Shown piece by piece: positions 12,824 to 24,000 of a DNA stretch of 64,000 nt (position 1 is the first letter of the stretch; every line of letters begins with the position of its first letter). A model generated the notes under the pieces. It worked only from the letters and a program-made list of their open reading frames with translations, ran no database searches and was not told where the DNA came from. Position numbers and translations under genes: made by a program. The DNA comes from Boswellia sacra (lineage: Eukaryota > Streptophyta > Magnoliopsida > Sapindales > Burseraceae): the NCBI GenBank assembly GCA_013180625.2, contig SNVD02013580.1:682001-746000 (forward strand), given 5' to 3'.

Positions 12824-14024
12824 GCAATGAGAGAAGCTGGTTATGCATCATCGCCAACTGAGAGAGAAATTAGCGTCTACCAGTGAAGATAACTATAGAA
12901 GGAATTGAGGCTGTGGTCAGCAAACATTCTGCATGCCTTTCCGGCCTCGTATAGATGTCATAGAACAAGATAGTAATTCAAAACAGAAAGAAGGTTGAAG
13001 TCATAGGCAAATTAGTTTAAGTCGGAATTCCATTTCCTAAAATTATAGAAATCAATTAAAATCACTGAGAGTTTCAACAATGTCAATCGTTTGCATAGAT
13101 TGCTTCCTAAGCTAGCCTCATGCTATCACTATCAATAAAGTTGACATATGAAGTAACAAAAATACCTTGCTGATGAGTGCCGCAACTTCCATTTCTGCGT
13201 CAGCAGTACTATGGTGAAAAGACGCCTATGGATCGATCTCCTGAAAATTAATGATCAACCAGTAATGAGCTAAATCTTTATTTCAGATTACTTTAAAAAT
13301 TGTTTGGCAAAGGGGAGCTGCTAGTCAAGGAAGGAAGGAAATTCTTGACATGTTATATGAACACAATTTCGTGAGTTGTCAACCCTCCAAGCTGTGAAAA
13401 GCCAAAAAAAAAAAAAAAAAAAAAAACTAGTCCTTGAAGCTTATTATTCAAAATAAACACAAGTAATTTACATCAGAAGATGATTAATGATAGTGAGAAT
13501 GATCTTGCATGAGAAAGCTAGCCCTTCAGCTAGGCACCTGTAAACCAGATCCCAAAGACTTGTTATAAAACGTCTAAACGCAAAAGCATAAGTTATCAAA
13601 TAAGAGCCCAACAATGCTATTAAACCCTCTGGTACCCCTGTCACATGTAACATGGACCAGACAGATCTAGGCTTTCTGAACCAGAACACAGATACAAATA
13701 GAGCAGATAATAAATGCAGAAAACACACATAGCTCTGAAAGTTTCAAGTTGTTAGATACAGATCCTGGTTCTAGGTCCTCTGGGAGACTCGTGGAGAGGA
13801 TACATCAATCATCCCAAGAAAGTCGAAGAATTTGAGTCTAGGTCAGTGCAGATATGATATGCTTTCCACATATAATTTCTAGCACTATATAAGAATCTCT
13901 GATCTGCTCAGATTCATCAGCTATTGAAAGGATATTTTAAAGCACCCCAGCCATGCTACTCAATAGCAGAAACTATCCAGAAAAGGCACTCACCTAGAAA
14001 CCCGTCCCCTTCTTGTAGAAAAAT
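11569..14024. other. No gene recognised; copy-A-specific DNA
   Basis: The right copy of the duplicated segment jumps from the equivalent of about 10,285 to about 14,025, so this stretch is either inserted here or deleted there. It contains the TA microsatellite and an 86-codon hydrophobic open frame (13,468-13,728, minus) that matches no family I know. Confidence 0.45.
12776..12821. repeat. (TA)n microsatellite
   Basis: About 23 uninterrupted TA units, the longest simple repeat in the window. Confidence 0.95.
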
Positions 14025-16308
14025 ATCCATCAAGTTATCTCCGCATGCATGCTTCAGGATTTATAAAGTTAAAGAGATAACGGAGAGTCTCCACCATATC
14101 AATTTATCAACTATCATTTAAGAAAGTGAACAATATTGTAACATTTGTCAGAAGTGGGGCAATGGGTGCAGAGATATATAGCCCGGAATTCCGAAGTTTC
14201 AAAGTGCACCTGATCTTACCTTAGAATTAAAGCTGGACATTCAAATTTCTTATCTGCATAGACCTTCTCAAGTTCTGAGCGTTTGTCGAGCTGTCATTGT
14301 TTTGCTTGCCTGCCATTAAGGAGGAACTAAGAATGGAACTGTGATTACATAATAATGTGCAAATATCTTATGTGACAAAGGATTGGGGAGAAAAACTCAT
14401 GTCAGATAGGTCACTAAATCAAAACCTAATCAAATAAATGCTGCATAATGATATGTGTAATCAAAGTAAAAATATGATTGAGAAAGAGTGTTGCTAAAGG
14501 CACGAAAATAGGACCGCATCAGAAACTGGAAGCTGCATTAAAATAAAAAATAAATAAATAAATAACATATATGTTAAAACATTAGAAAACATGAGTGGTT
14601 GAGCAAACAATCCCTGCACAGTGACATGGTGCACTACACGTGCATAATTATGAAGCAAAGAAACTACTATGCGAAAAATAAAATATAAAAAATCTGCGTA
14701 TCGTTAATTAGAAGATCTTCAACATTGGGTGCAGAATTCAGCGTATATACAAACTCAACATGAAGTGTACTGTCTATATTAACCTGTTTCCTCTGACTTT
14801 TTCTTTTCAGTGACTGGATCCATTCCCCGCTAGGAAGTTGAGTTTTCTCCATTGGTTGGGTCTATAACACATGCTTCCTTTTGCTTTGCTGTCAATTACC
14901 CCTCATCAGAGTACCTGCAAAAAGTACTACAATGGATCAGTAGGTTGGGTAATTTACAAATATTTGAGCAATTGAGATTTTAGTGCCATGAAAACAGAGA
15001 AAAGCGTGGAAAATTCAAAAGGAGCCAATGTAACATTGATAAGAAGTGTGGTGCAATGACTTTGGGGAGGGTAAAGAAAGGCATGTTGTTCAAACTGGGA
15101 TCTAAAAATATGATAGTTTAATTTCCGAGGCCTGTGACAAATTTAAAATTATTATGCCGCACAAATCTATTTCCTATACCTTCAACATTATTCTCCACTG
15201 GTCGGATCTGTAAAACTGCGATAAGAATTGAGATTTTTGTTTTTCAATATATATGGTTCGTGATTTTTTTTTTTTTTAATACGCTATTGATCTTGCTGTT
15301 TAAGCATGCTTCCGTGTGAACTGCCTAAGCCCTGCAGTGTTTCAACCATAATCAAGCTGTAAGCATCAAAGTGATGCATCAAGCTAAGTAAAGTCAAACA
15401 TAATGCACAATCCCAGAGCAAGAAATGAAGTATCACAGCGTGGATTGAACTCCATATTTGGCGAAATTTGTTTGTTGCTAAGATAATTGGGTTGAAATAA
15501 ATGACAAAATAAACAAGAGTAATCATTAATATAAATCTATAATACCCGTTTCCTGTGACCTTGTCCAAGTGTTTGGTGAACTGCTTCATGGGAATTAGTC
15601 TCTACATAGACTTGGTTAACGTCCCTGAACGAAGGAGAGTGCATCTCCAATTGCTGCTCATTAAATGCACTCTGTTTAGAAAATCCTGCAAAAAGACGAG
15701 ATATAGCGGGAGGTAAATAGCTAAACTCTGTGCAATTAAACTTGTTTCAGGCCATTGTAACTTTAAATTTCGACACCAATTAATAACAATACATCTAATC
15801 CAATCCAAGAGAGAGTTTAGAAGGTAGTTTTTTTTTTTTTTTTTTTTAATACGAACTCAGAATCACTTCCTACTATTGGGTAAGATAAAATGAAATGGTT
15901 ATAATTTGGTGTCAAAACAATAGCCTGAGCCATTAATATTTTAGTTTCTTCGAAGTGAAGAAGAGGGTTGATTATTGTTTTTACCTCCATATATACTGAA
16001 ACATTGAACAATCAAATTCGATAAGGCACTAAAAAGGATAATCATGAGGAAGTCAATGTTTACCTCTGACAGGTACCAAAGCATGATCTTTATCAATGTT
16101 TTTCATCGAGATTTCCTTTTCCTGTCCATCTAATCATATTTATTTTATTGAAACCAATTTCTTGTCACTTCGGCTATGCATTTGGAATTAGAGAAGAGTC
16201 GCCCGTCAAGTACCTGAATGCCAAATTGGCTCTTGAGGCCTGTGGTTTGTGAAAATTTTGGTAAGGTTGCCCTTGTATCTTCACAAACGTGGATGCTTCC
16301 AATGCGCC
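14025..16308. repeat. Segmental duplication, copy A (right block, 'segment X')
   Basis: Similar in order and orientation to about 54,950-56,700. Shared landmarks include 'catccatcaagttatctcc', 'gacctt' blocks near 14,260, and 'cctgaatgccaaatt' followed by 'aaggttgcccttgtatcttca' at 16,215-16,283. On the minus strand several short exon-like pieces are conserved between the copies, for example NEQQ(L/H)..E at 15,640 and EDTR-type reading near 16,270, but I do not recognise a protein and no continuous frame exists. The copia element at 16,309 interrupts this block, which resumes at 20,805. Confidence 0.65.
16304..16308. repeat. Target-site duplication gcgcc (left) of the copia element
   Basis: gcgcc precedes the left LTR and is repeated at 20,805-20,809 directly after the right LTR. 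Confidence 0.9.
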
Positions 16309-16535
16309 TGTTGTATTAAAGAGTACTTTAAGAAATAAAAGAAGAGAATTGAGAACTGGTAACATATTTTATTGAAGGCAGAAAGCTGGTTTTATATAGC
16401 CATACAAGGCAACTGAAAGAGAAATAAAAGGAGTCAAAGACTCAACAAACTTTGAAACAATCTTGACAGCTAAGTATCCCACAACGGGACTTTATTAACT
16501 AAACTACCTAAAAACAGGCCACTAAAAGCTCAACA
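16309..16535 (-). repeat. 3' LTR of the copia element
   Basis: 227 bp; read on the minus strand it begins TGTTGAG and ends ACAACA. Near-identical to 20,578-20,804. Confidence 0.95.
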
Positions 16536-16549
16536 AATCCTCCCTTAAA
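16536..16549 (-). other. Polypurine tract of the copia element
   Basis: On the minus strand TTTAAGGGAGGATT abuts the 3' LTR, the expected site for plus-strand DNA priming. Confidence 0.85.
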
Positions 16550-16568
16550 CTGAAATGTCTTCAAACAT

Positions 16569-19500
16569 TCAGTTTATATCAGACTCTGGACACATACCCA
16601 TAAGCTTTCTCAGCTTGAAAAACTGTTCTAACTTGAGAGATTTGGTCATTATATCAGCTAGTTGATTTTGTGCACCAACTTGACACTGCCTGCCTTGGTT
16701 AATTCTCGAAGAAAGTGAAACCGTACATCAATATGTTTGCTACGACCGTGCATCACTGGATTTCTTGAAAGTTTGATTGCAGAACTGCTATCACAGAAAA
16801 TGGTAGTCAATCGATCATGCTGCTGGTCCAAAAATGACAGCACCCTTTTTAGCCACACTGCTTGGCATGCACATGATGCTGCAGCAATGAACTCAGCCTC
16901 TGTGGTGGAGAGACTAACCATTAGTTGCTTCTTGGAAGACCATGAAATTGCACCTGAGCTCAATAAAAACGTATAACCTGAAGTGCTCTTTCTATCTTCA
17001 AGATCTCCAGCATAGTCACTGTCAGTAAACGTAACAAGTCCATCAATTCCTCCCTTCCTATAGTAGATTCCGAACTTGGTGGTGCCCTTCCAATATCTTA
17101 AAACCCGTTTCACCAATTGCAAATGTAGCTCTGTAGGATTTTCCAAGTATCTACTTGCAAGACTTACTGCATACATCATGTCTGGTCTTGTTGCAGTAAG
17201 GTACATAAGACTGCCAACAATTTGCTTATAGTAGGTCTTATCCACCTTGACTCCACTTTCATCCTTGGAAGGCTTAAACCTAGGAACTATTGGATTCTGA
17301 ACAGAATTACTCATCTCCATTCCAAAACGCTTCAGCATCTCTGATGCATATTTACTTTGACTAATAAAAATGCCATCAATTTTTTGCAAAACCTCCAGAC
17401 CAAGAAAATACCTCATTCTCCCAAGATCAGTCATGTCAAACTCATTTTTCATTGAGTTTCTAAACTTCATTATCAAAAGCTCATCATTTCCAGAAACAAT
17501 GAGATCATTAACATATAAACTAACTACAACCATTTTCTTATCTTGCCTTTTTATGAACAGGGTATGTTCATATTCACATTTCTTAAACCCCTCTTTGCTG
17601 AAGTAGGCATCTATTCGGCTGTACCAGGCACGTGGAGCTTGCTTAAGCCCATAAAGTGCCTTCTTCAGTTTATACACTTTCCCTTCACTTCCCTGCTGAA
17701 CATAACCCTTTGGTTGCTCCACATAAACATTTTCAGTTAGTTCACCATGCAGGAAAGCCGATTTGACATCTAGCTGATATATATTCCATCCTCTTTGTGC
17801 TGCAAATGCCACGACTAGCCGTATTGTTTCCATCCGAGCTACTGGTGCAAAAACTTCAGTATAATCTACTCCATACTGCTGAGAATACCCCTTCACAACA
17901 AGTCTGGCCTTATGTTTATCCACCTCTCCAATCTCATTGAACTTGGTCTTATAAACCCATTTTACTCCTACTGTCTTCTCTCCTTCTGGTAATTCTGTCA
18001 GTTCCCATGTGTCATTCTTCTGTATTGTTTCAATTTCTGCATCCATTGCTTTCTTCCATTTTTCACTTTTAACAGCCTCTTCAAAATGAATAGGATCAGC
18101 AGCAACAGTGGACATCACCATGTAAGCTTCGTTGTCTTCCTCCGAAAACCCTTCTCCTGTCTCATAATCTCTCATCCAACTCGGTGGCACCCTTCTTCTT
18201 CCTTCATCTACACTAACAACAACATCAGAAGATGAATCTGAAACATTTTCTACGTTTGCTTCAGATTCTACTTTCTCTTCAAGTTCATCAACTTCAGCCG
18301 TCTCACTGTCTTCATCTCCCCATTCTAAATCACAATCTACCGTGTTTTCATATTTTTTATCCCAATCCCATGCCTTATCTTCTTCAAACACAACATCCCT
18401 ACTTATTATAATCCTTTTAGAAATTGGATCATAAAGTCTATAAGCTTTCGACTCATCACTAACCCCTAATAGTACACAACTCATGCTCTTATCATCTAGT
18501 TTTGTTCTTTTTTGATCTGAAACATGAACATGAGAAATACAACCGAAAACACGGAAATACTCAACTGAGGGTTTTGCTCCACTCCATGCTTCCTCTAGAG
18601 TTTCATTTCTGACAGCAAGAGTCGGACTCCGGTTTAGGACATGCACTATCCAATTGACTGCTTTAGGCCAGAAGGTCTTTGGAATCTTTTTTGCAGAAAG
18701 CATGCTGCGTACCATATTCATAATGGTTCTATTTTTGCGTTCTGCTACTCCGTTTGGTTGTGGAGTGTATGCTGCTGTCAACTATCTTTGAATGCCATTG
18801 TCATCACAGAACTTTGTGAATTCAAGTGATGTGAATTCTCCTCCTCGATCAGTTCGCAAACATTTAAGAGCTAAATCTGATTCTTTCTCAACATGAACTT
18901 TAAAAGTTTTAAAGACAATAAAGGCATCTGCCTTTTCAGCTAAAAAATAAACCCACACTTTTCTACTAAAGTCATCGATGAAAGTAATCATATACCTTTT
19001 CCCGCTGTTTGAAGCAGGTTTGATTGGTCCACAAATATTAGCATGGATTAACTGCAGGATTTGTGTCGCTCTCCAGGTGCTTTTCTTTGGAAATGGTGCC
19101 CTCTGCTGCTTTCCGATCATACAATCTTCACACAGTTACAATGAGGACTTGAATTCTGGCAAGCCATTCACCATGTTCTTTTGTTGAAGCGTTTTCAGAC
19201 CATTATAACTCAAGTGTCCATATCTGCAGTGCCAAAGTTTAGCCTTCTCTTCTGTGGTTATACTGAAACATGCAGGTATTGTTGTTGAAACAACGATCTT
19301 GAACATCCGGTTTGAAGCCATTCTTGTATCCATGATCAGTCCTTTCTCAGAATGATATACTCTACATCTGTCATGCTGAAACAAGATAGCTAGACCCTTT
19401 TCTTGCAGCTGCCCAATGCTAAGCAAATTGTTCTTCAATTCAGGGACGTAAAACACTCCTGTGACAGTCTGCACCATTCCATTCACTTGGAATCTTATAT

Positions 19501-20501
19501 TCCCCTTTCCAGTTACTGCCAAGCTAGTATTGTTACCCAACTTCACTGTATCTTCAAACTTTTCATCAAAATTGATGAAGTATTCCTTCTTTCCACACAT
19601 GTGATTGCTGCATCCTGAATCAAGGAACCATGTGTCGTCTTTGTTGCCATCCTTTGCATCCAAATACGCCATCAACAACATTTCTTCATGAGTCTCAGCA
19701 TAATTTGCCTCTTTGCTCGAACATTCCCATTGAAAATGTCCTAGCCTTTGACATTTGTAGCATTCTACTGTGGCTTTATCAAAGCTCTGCCTGCCTCTCC
19801 CCCTTCCTCTACCTCTGTAGCTACCTCGACCTCGACCTCTCGCACCAGATTGTTCCCTAGAAGAAATCTTTAAGGCATGAGTTTCTTCAACTAAAGAATT
19901 TACATTAAGGCGCTGCTCATGCACCAGTAAACTGCTCTGCAACTCATCAATAGTTAAAATGCTCGTGTCCTTCGCATCTTCAATAGCACACACAACATAA
20001 TTAAATTTGGTGGTCATTGATCTCAAAATTTTTTAGACCACTTCAGCATCTGTCTTCTTCTCACCATTTGCTTTCATCTTGTTAACTATTGTAAGAGTAC
20101 GAGCAAAATATTCATTGACAGATTCACCACGCTTCATTTCCAGAATTTCAAACTCTCTGCGAAGAGCTTGAAGGTGCGAGTTCTTCACCCTTGTTGCCCC
20201 TTGAAACTTCTGTCTCATAGAATCCCAGATGCTTTTTGAACTATCTTTGTTAAGGATCGTTTCAAGGATTGTACGATCTAATGCTTGAAATAGATAGTTC
20301 TTTGCCTTCAAATCTTTCAGCTTTACTTCCTCCATGTGCTTCCTTTCTGCCTCTGTTTCTGCTGCTGCAGGAACCCCTTTCTCCACTATAACCCAATATT
20401 CTTTGGATCGCAGAAAATTCTCCATGAGCATTGCCCAATGGTCATAGTGGCCATTCAAATCTCGGAACAGCTGGTTGGACAAAAGAGCTTTCTGTTGCCA
20501 T
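16569..20501 (-). pseudogene. Ty1/copia gag-pol polyprotein, disrupted
   Basis: The likely start is the ATG at 20,501 (MATESSFVQP...), and a one-base frame change near 20,455 leads into the main frame (GHYDHWAMLMENF). Order: UBN2-type gag; zinc knuckle CYKCQRLGHFQWEC (CX2CX4HX4C) near 19,740; protease FLDSGCSNHM; integrase zinc region and core; reverse transcriptase; RNase H with TEAEF and SKHIDVRFHF. In-frame stops are at 20,033-20,035 (TAA), 19,136-19,138 (TAA) and 18,782-18,784 (TAG). A second frame change near 16,675 separates the last block (QLADIMTKSLKLEQF), which ends at 16,569. Two catalytic aspartates are asparagine: integrase HANICGP at 19,037-19,039 and reverse transcriptase YVND at 17,507-17,509. 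The element cannot encode its own mobility. Confidence 0.93.
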
Positions 20502-20562
20502 TTCTCAATTTCTGTATCTCGTATAGAGCTGCTGCTACTATCTAAATCAGACCTCGTGTGGA

Positions 20563-20575
20563 GGCTCTGATACCA
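20563..20575 (-). other. Primer binding site of the copia element (initiator tRNA-Met)
   Basis: TGGTATCAGAGCC on the minus strand, two bases inside the 5' LTR; complementary to the 3' end of plant initiator tRNA-Met. Confidence 0.9.
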
Positions 20576-20577
20576 AA

Positions 20578-20804
20578 TGTTGTATTAAAGAGTACTTTAA
20601 GAAATAAAAGAAGAGAATTGAGAACTGGTAACATATTTTATTGAAGGCAGAAAGCTGGCTTTATATAGCCATACAAGGCAACTGAAAGAGAAATAAAAGG
20701 AGTCAAAGACTCAACAAACTTTGGTACAATCTTGACAGCTAAGTATCCCACAACGGGACTTTATTAACTAAACTACCTAAAAACAGGCCACTAAAAGCTC
20801 AACA
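20578..20804 (-). repeat. 5' LTR of the copia element
   Basis: 227 bp with TG...CA ends; followed by gcgcc at 20,805-20,809, which matches the left target duplication. Confidence 0.95.
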
Positions 20805-21072
20805 GCGCCTTCATCTATTTTGTAGCAAAGTCCACTAAATTTAACAATCAAACATTAAGAGACTGAGGACAGGATCTAATTATTTCAAAGTGTGCATAGA
20901 GAGACTCACTCGCAAATACCCAAGAAGCCATAAGAACCAAACAAATAGAGATAAATTAATGAAGAAAAATAGATCTAAAGATAAATATCATTAAGATAAC
21001 ACTAGTGGGACGATTAAAAAAAATTCTTATTTACCTTCAACTGGATTCACCTTCAAGGAAAATTTTAAAATT
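20805..21072 (-). other. Downstream flank of the TNL gene / resumed segment X
   Basis: After the target duplication, 'ttcatctattttgtag' continues the block interrupted at 16,308 and matches 56,685-56,700. The remainder up to the ancestral TNL stop codon is non-coding and is the likely ancestral 3' flank of the TNL gene. Confidence 0.5.
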
Positions 21073-24000
21073 TCACTCTCTTGGTGACACGACCCGCCCC
21101 TAGCTACACGAGCGAATCGTGCCTAAAACTGTGCTAAGAAAATTTACTTTTTAAAATATATTCTAATTTAAGAAAATTTGGCAGAGTCTCCCTAGTATTT
21201 TTGACTAATCCCCCTGCCAAGTACACAAATTTCAACACTTCTAAAATATTTATAAAACTATTAACTTCCTTTTCTGGGGACCTTAAGTCCTCCATCAAAA
21301 CAATTGTTTCTCCAAAACAGTCTTTAGAAGAAAGTATGGCGTCCGGCCTTAAATATAATTAATTACAATTCAAAAGTTTACAACTAGGATTTTTAACATA
21401 AGTTTCCTCAAAACTCGTGCATGAAGAGTAGACAAAAGCTTTTAAAGGAAACTAAAACAAAATCCTTGAAGTATATACAATATAAAAAAAATATACACAT
21501 GTAACAAAAATCATCTGCAAAAGTAAAACCAGGTATCAAAAAGAAAGCTTCCAAAACATCATCAAGTGGCCAACCTCAGGTAGCTATTGGCGTTCTGACT
21601 GAACACTGCAATCTCCTGGGAAAAATGGTTTTAAAAAAATAGGGTGAGTATAAACTCAGTGAGTGGGATAGAGTCATTAAAATAGATAAAAATTTGCATA
21701 AGATAAAATAATACATCATAACAAGTAATTAACTAAAAATTCTGCTTTACTAACATTTATTAGAAAACTGCTTCTAAAAGATACAAAAACGAGGAAACTA
21801 ATCTTTAAATAATCCATATGCCTTTCACAAAAATCAAAATTTTGATATAAAAATATTCTAAGGCATTTCCACTTGTATTCAAAATTCAATTTGATAACCG
21901 TATTAAGGTTCTAAATCCCATAAAACTCATTTCGCATTTTAAATTTCTAAATCATTACAGTTTCACTAATCAAGTACCCAAACTAATCTGACTGATCATG
22001 ACCTGGCGGGGCTAGGATCGCTCAGGCCAAGATATCTCTATACTGATCCTACGCATGCGCAGAGCTGCCCCCAAAGGGCTAAACATCCAGATCACACGGC
22101 CCAAAGCCTCTATGTGTGCCTGAATGGGTCCCAAAGACCTCTATACTTTCACTATCTGAATGAATTGGGTACTAGCTTAGTAAAACATAAAAATTCAATT
22201 CTGTACTTTTAAATCTCTAAAACATTAAACAATTCTTTCTAATAACAACATAGATAAAATTTGATAAACCATGAAATATGCTTCATACAAGAATAAAGGA
22301 ATATCTGTTTACTAATATAATAAAGTTTCGCTAACAATTATAATAAAAATAGAAATTTATAAATTATAATTCAATTATTGGTAAAAATGTATGTTTTTCC
22401 CACTCACTATCTTGCGGATTAACTTGCGTGGCAACCTCTTCTGCGATCGAATCTCGGTATGTATTAGGAACCACAGTCTCACCTAAGGAAAAAGTCAAAT
22501 AAAATTCTTTAATAGCACAAAAACGTAGTCTCACCAATAACATATTAATTCTTCTAATTAACTCCATTTTCACACTTCTTAAACAGACCAATTCTGGTTC
22601 TCCGATTTTTAATAATTAATTGACTCATCCAAATGGTCTAATATTTTATAGAGGTCTTCTACACATACATATCTAATATCATATAAAATTTCATAGCATT
22701 ATATGCTCATCAGGTATCTCAAATCCTTCATTTTTCCAGATACACAAATTCTGTAAATTTCCTTCCAAATCTGACCTCTCTCTATTCCAAAATACATGAT
22801 AATTTGTACTAAATTTATTAAATCACAAAAATCTCCAGTTTTAAACTAGACATAAATACAAACTCATATCCCAAATTTCATAAATTTTGAAGACCTCTAG
22901 ATACCTTAATTAACTTGCCCAATGCTGATTTTCTACAGAAAAACTGAATTTCTAGTGGTAAACAGTAAACTTCAAAAATTCATAATAAATTGCATACTCC
23001 ACATTTTTCAGTGAATCCAACTTTAAAAAAATCCTCAAGATGTCTATTTTAACATATATAAATTTCAAAATTAAATTCAAATCCAACAGACTGCTATAAT
23101 TTTCGAAATTTGTACTGTTTACAGAATCCCTAATTTCCCATAATTATCATCAAAACTTCAATTCCTTCAAAATACAAGAAATTGAAGCTTAAATAAGCAT
23201 GGAAATCTCATTTCTCTCTCTAGTTTCTCTCTCTATTACATCTCCAAATATCAAATAACCTCCTCCTAATATTGATCTAGAGATAGGATTGAAATTATAA
23301 AATCTAATTAAATGAAGAGATGAAGAAATTACCTTAAAATCTTCAAATTCCTTAGAAAAAATCAAAATCTTCTCTTGCTTTCTCCCCCCTTGTCTCACGT
23401 TCCCCCCCTCTGTCTTCTCTTCTGGATTTTTCTCTTTTCTTTTCTAATTATATCTTAATTAATCCTAATATAAATACATGGCATATAAATGAATAAAAGA
23501 CTTATGGCATGGGCTGGGCTAAAAAATTTGATGGGCTAGGCTTAGTTAAAGTATTAATGGGCTTTACAATACTACCCCCCTAAAAAAAATTTCGTCCTCG
23601 AAATTACTAACCTGAGAGAAAGAGATGTGGATACTGAGCTCGCATAACGTCCTCTCGCTCCCACGTAGCTTCTTCTTTCGTGTGATTTCGCCACCATACC
23701 TTAACCAATGGAATAGTCTTGGCACGAAGTACTTGTTGTTTCCATTCTATGATCTCTAATGGTTCTTCTTCAAAAGTCAAGTCTTCTTTTAATTGAATTG
23801 GTTGCTGTTGAAGGATATGCCTTGGATCATACACGTACTTACGAAGCATAGAGACATGAAACACATTATGTATCTTTGACAACTCCGGAGGCAAAGCTAA
23901 ACGGTAAGCAACTGTACCCACACGCTCGATAATCTCATAAGGCCCAATGTAACGCGGACTTAATTTTCCACGTTTACCGAAACGAAGCACACCTTTCCAA

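Larger units (their letters stand above)
16309..20804 (-). mobile_element. Complete but inactive Ty1/copia retrotransposon, 4.5 kb
   Basis: Two 227-bp LTRs flank a gag-pol region on the minus strand. The element has a primer binding site matching the 3' end of plant initiator tRNA-Met, a polypurine tract, TG...CA ends and a 5-bp target duplication. The LTRs differ at three positions (one T/C after 'gctgg', two in 'tttgaaaca'/'tttggtaca'), about 1.3%, so the insertion is recent on the scale of plant genomes. Domain order is gag zinc knuckle, protease, integrase, reverse transcriptase, RNase H, which defines Ty1/copia. Short length and short LTRs suggest a compact lineage such as Ale or Ivana, but I cannot place it firmly. 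Confidence 0.95.

Noticed and set aside
13468..13728. 86-codon hydrophobic open frame, minus strand
   Set aside because: No family resemblance, no supporting exon structure, and absent from copy B of the duplication; hydrophobic frames arise easily from AT-rich DNA.
22364..22591. 75-codon open frame repeated at 29,675-29,902
   Set aside because: The two copies are identical because both lie in the LTRs of the gypsy element; no domain, and the frame crosses typical LTR sequence.
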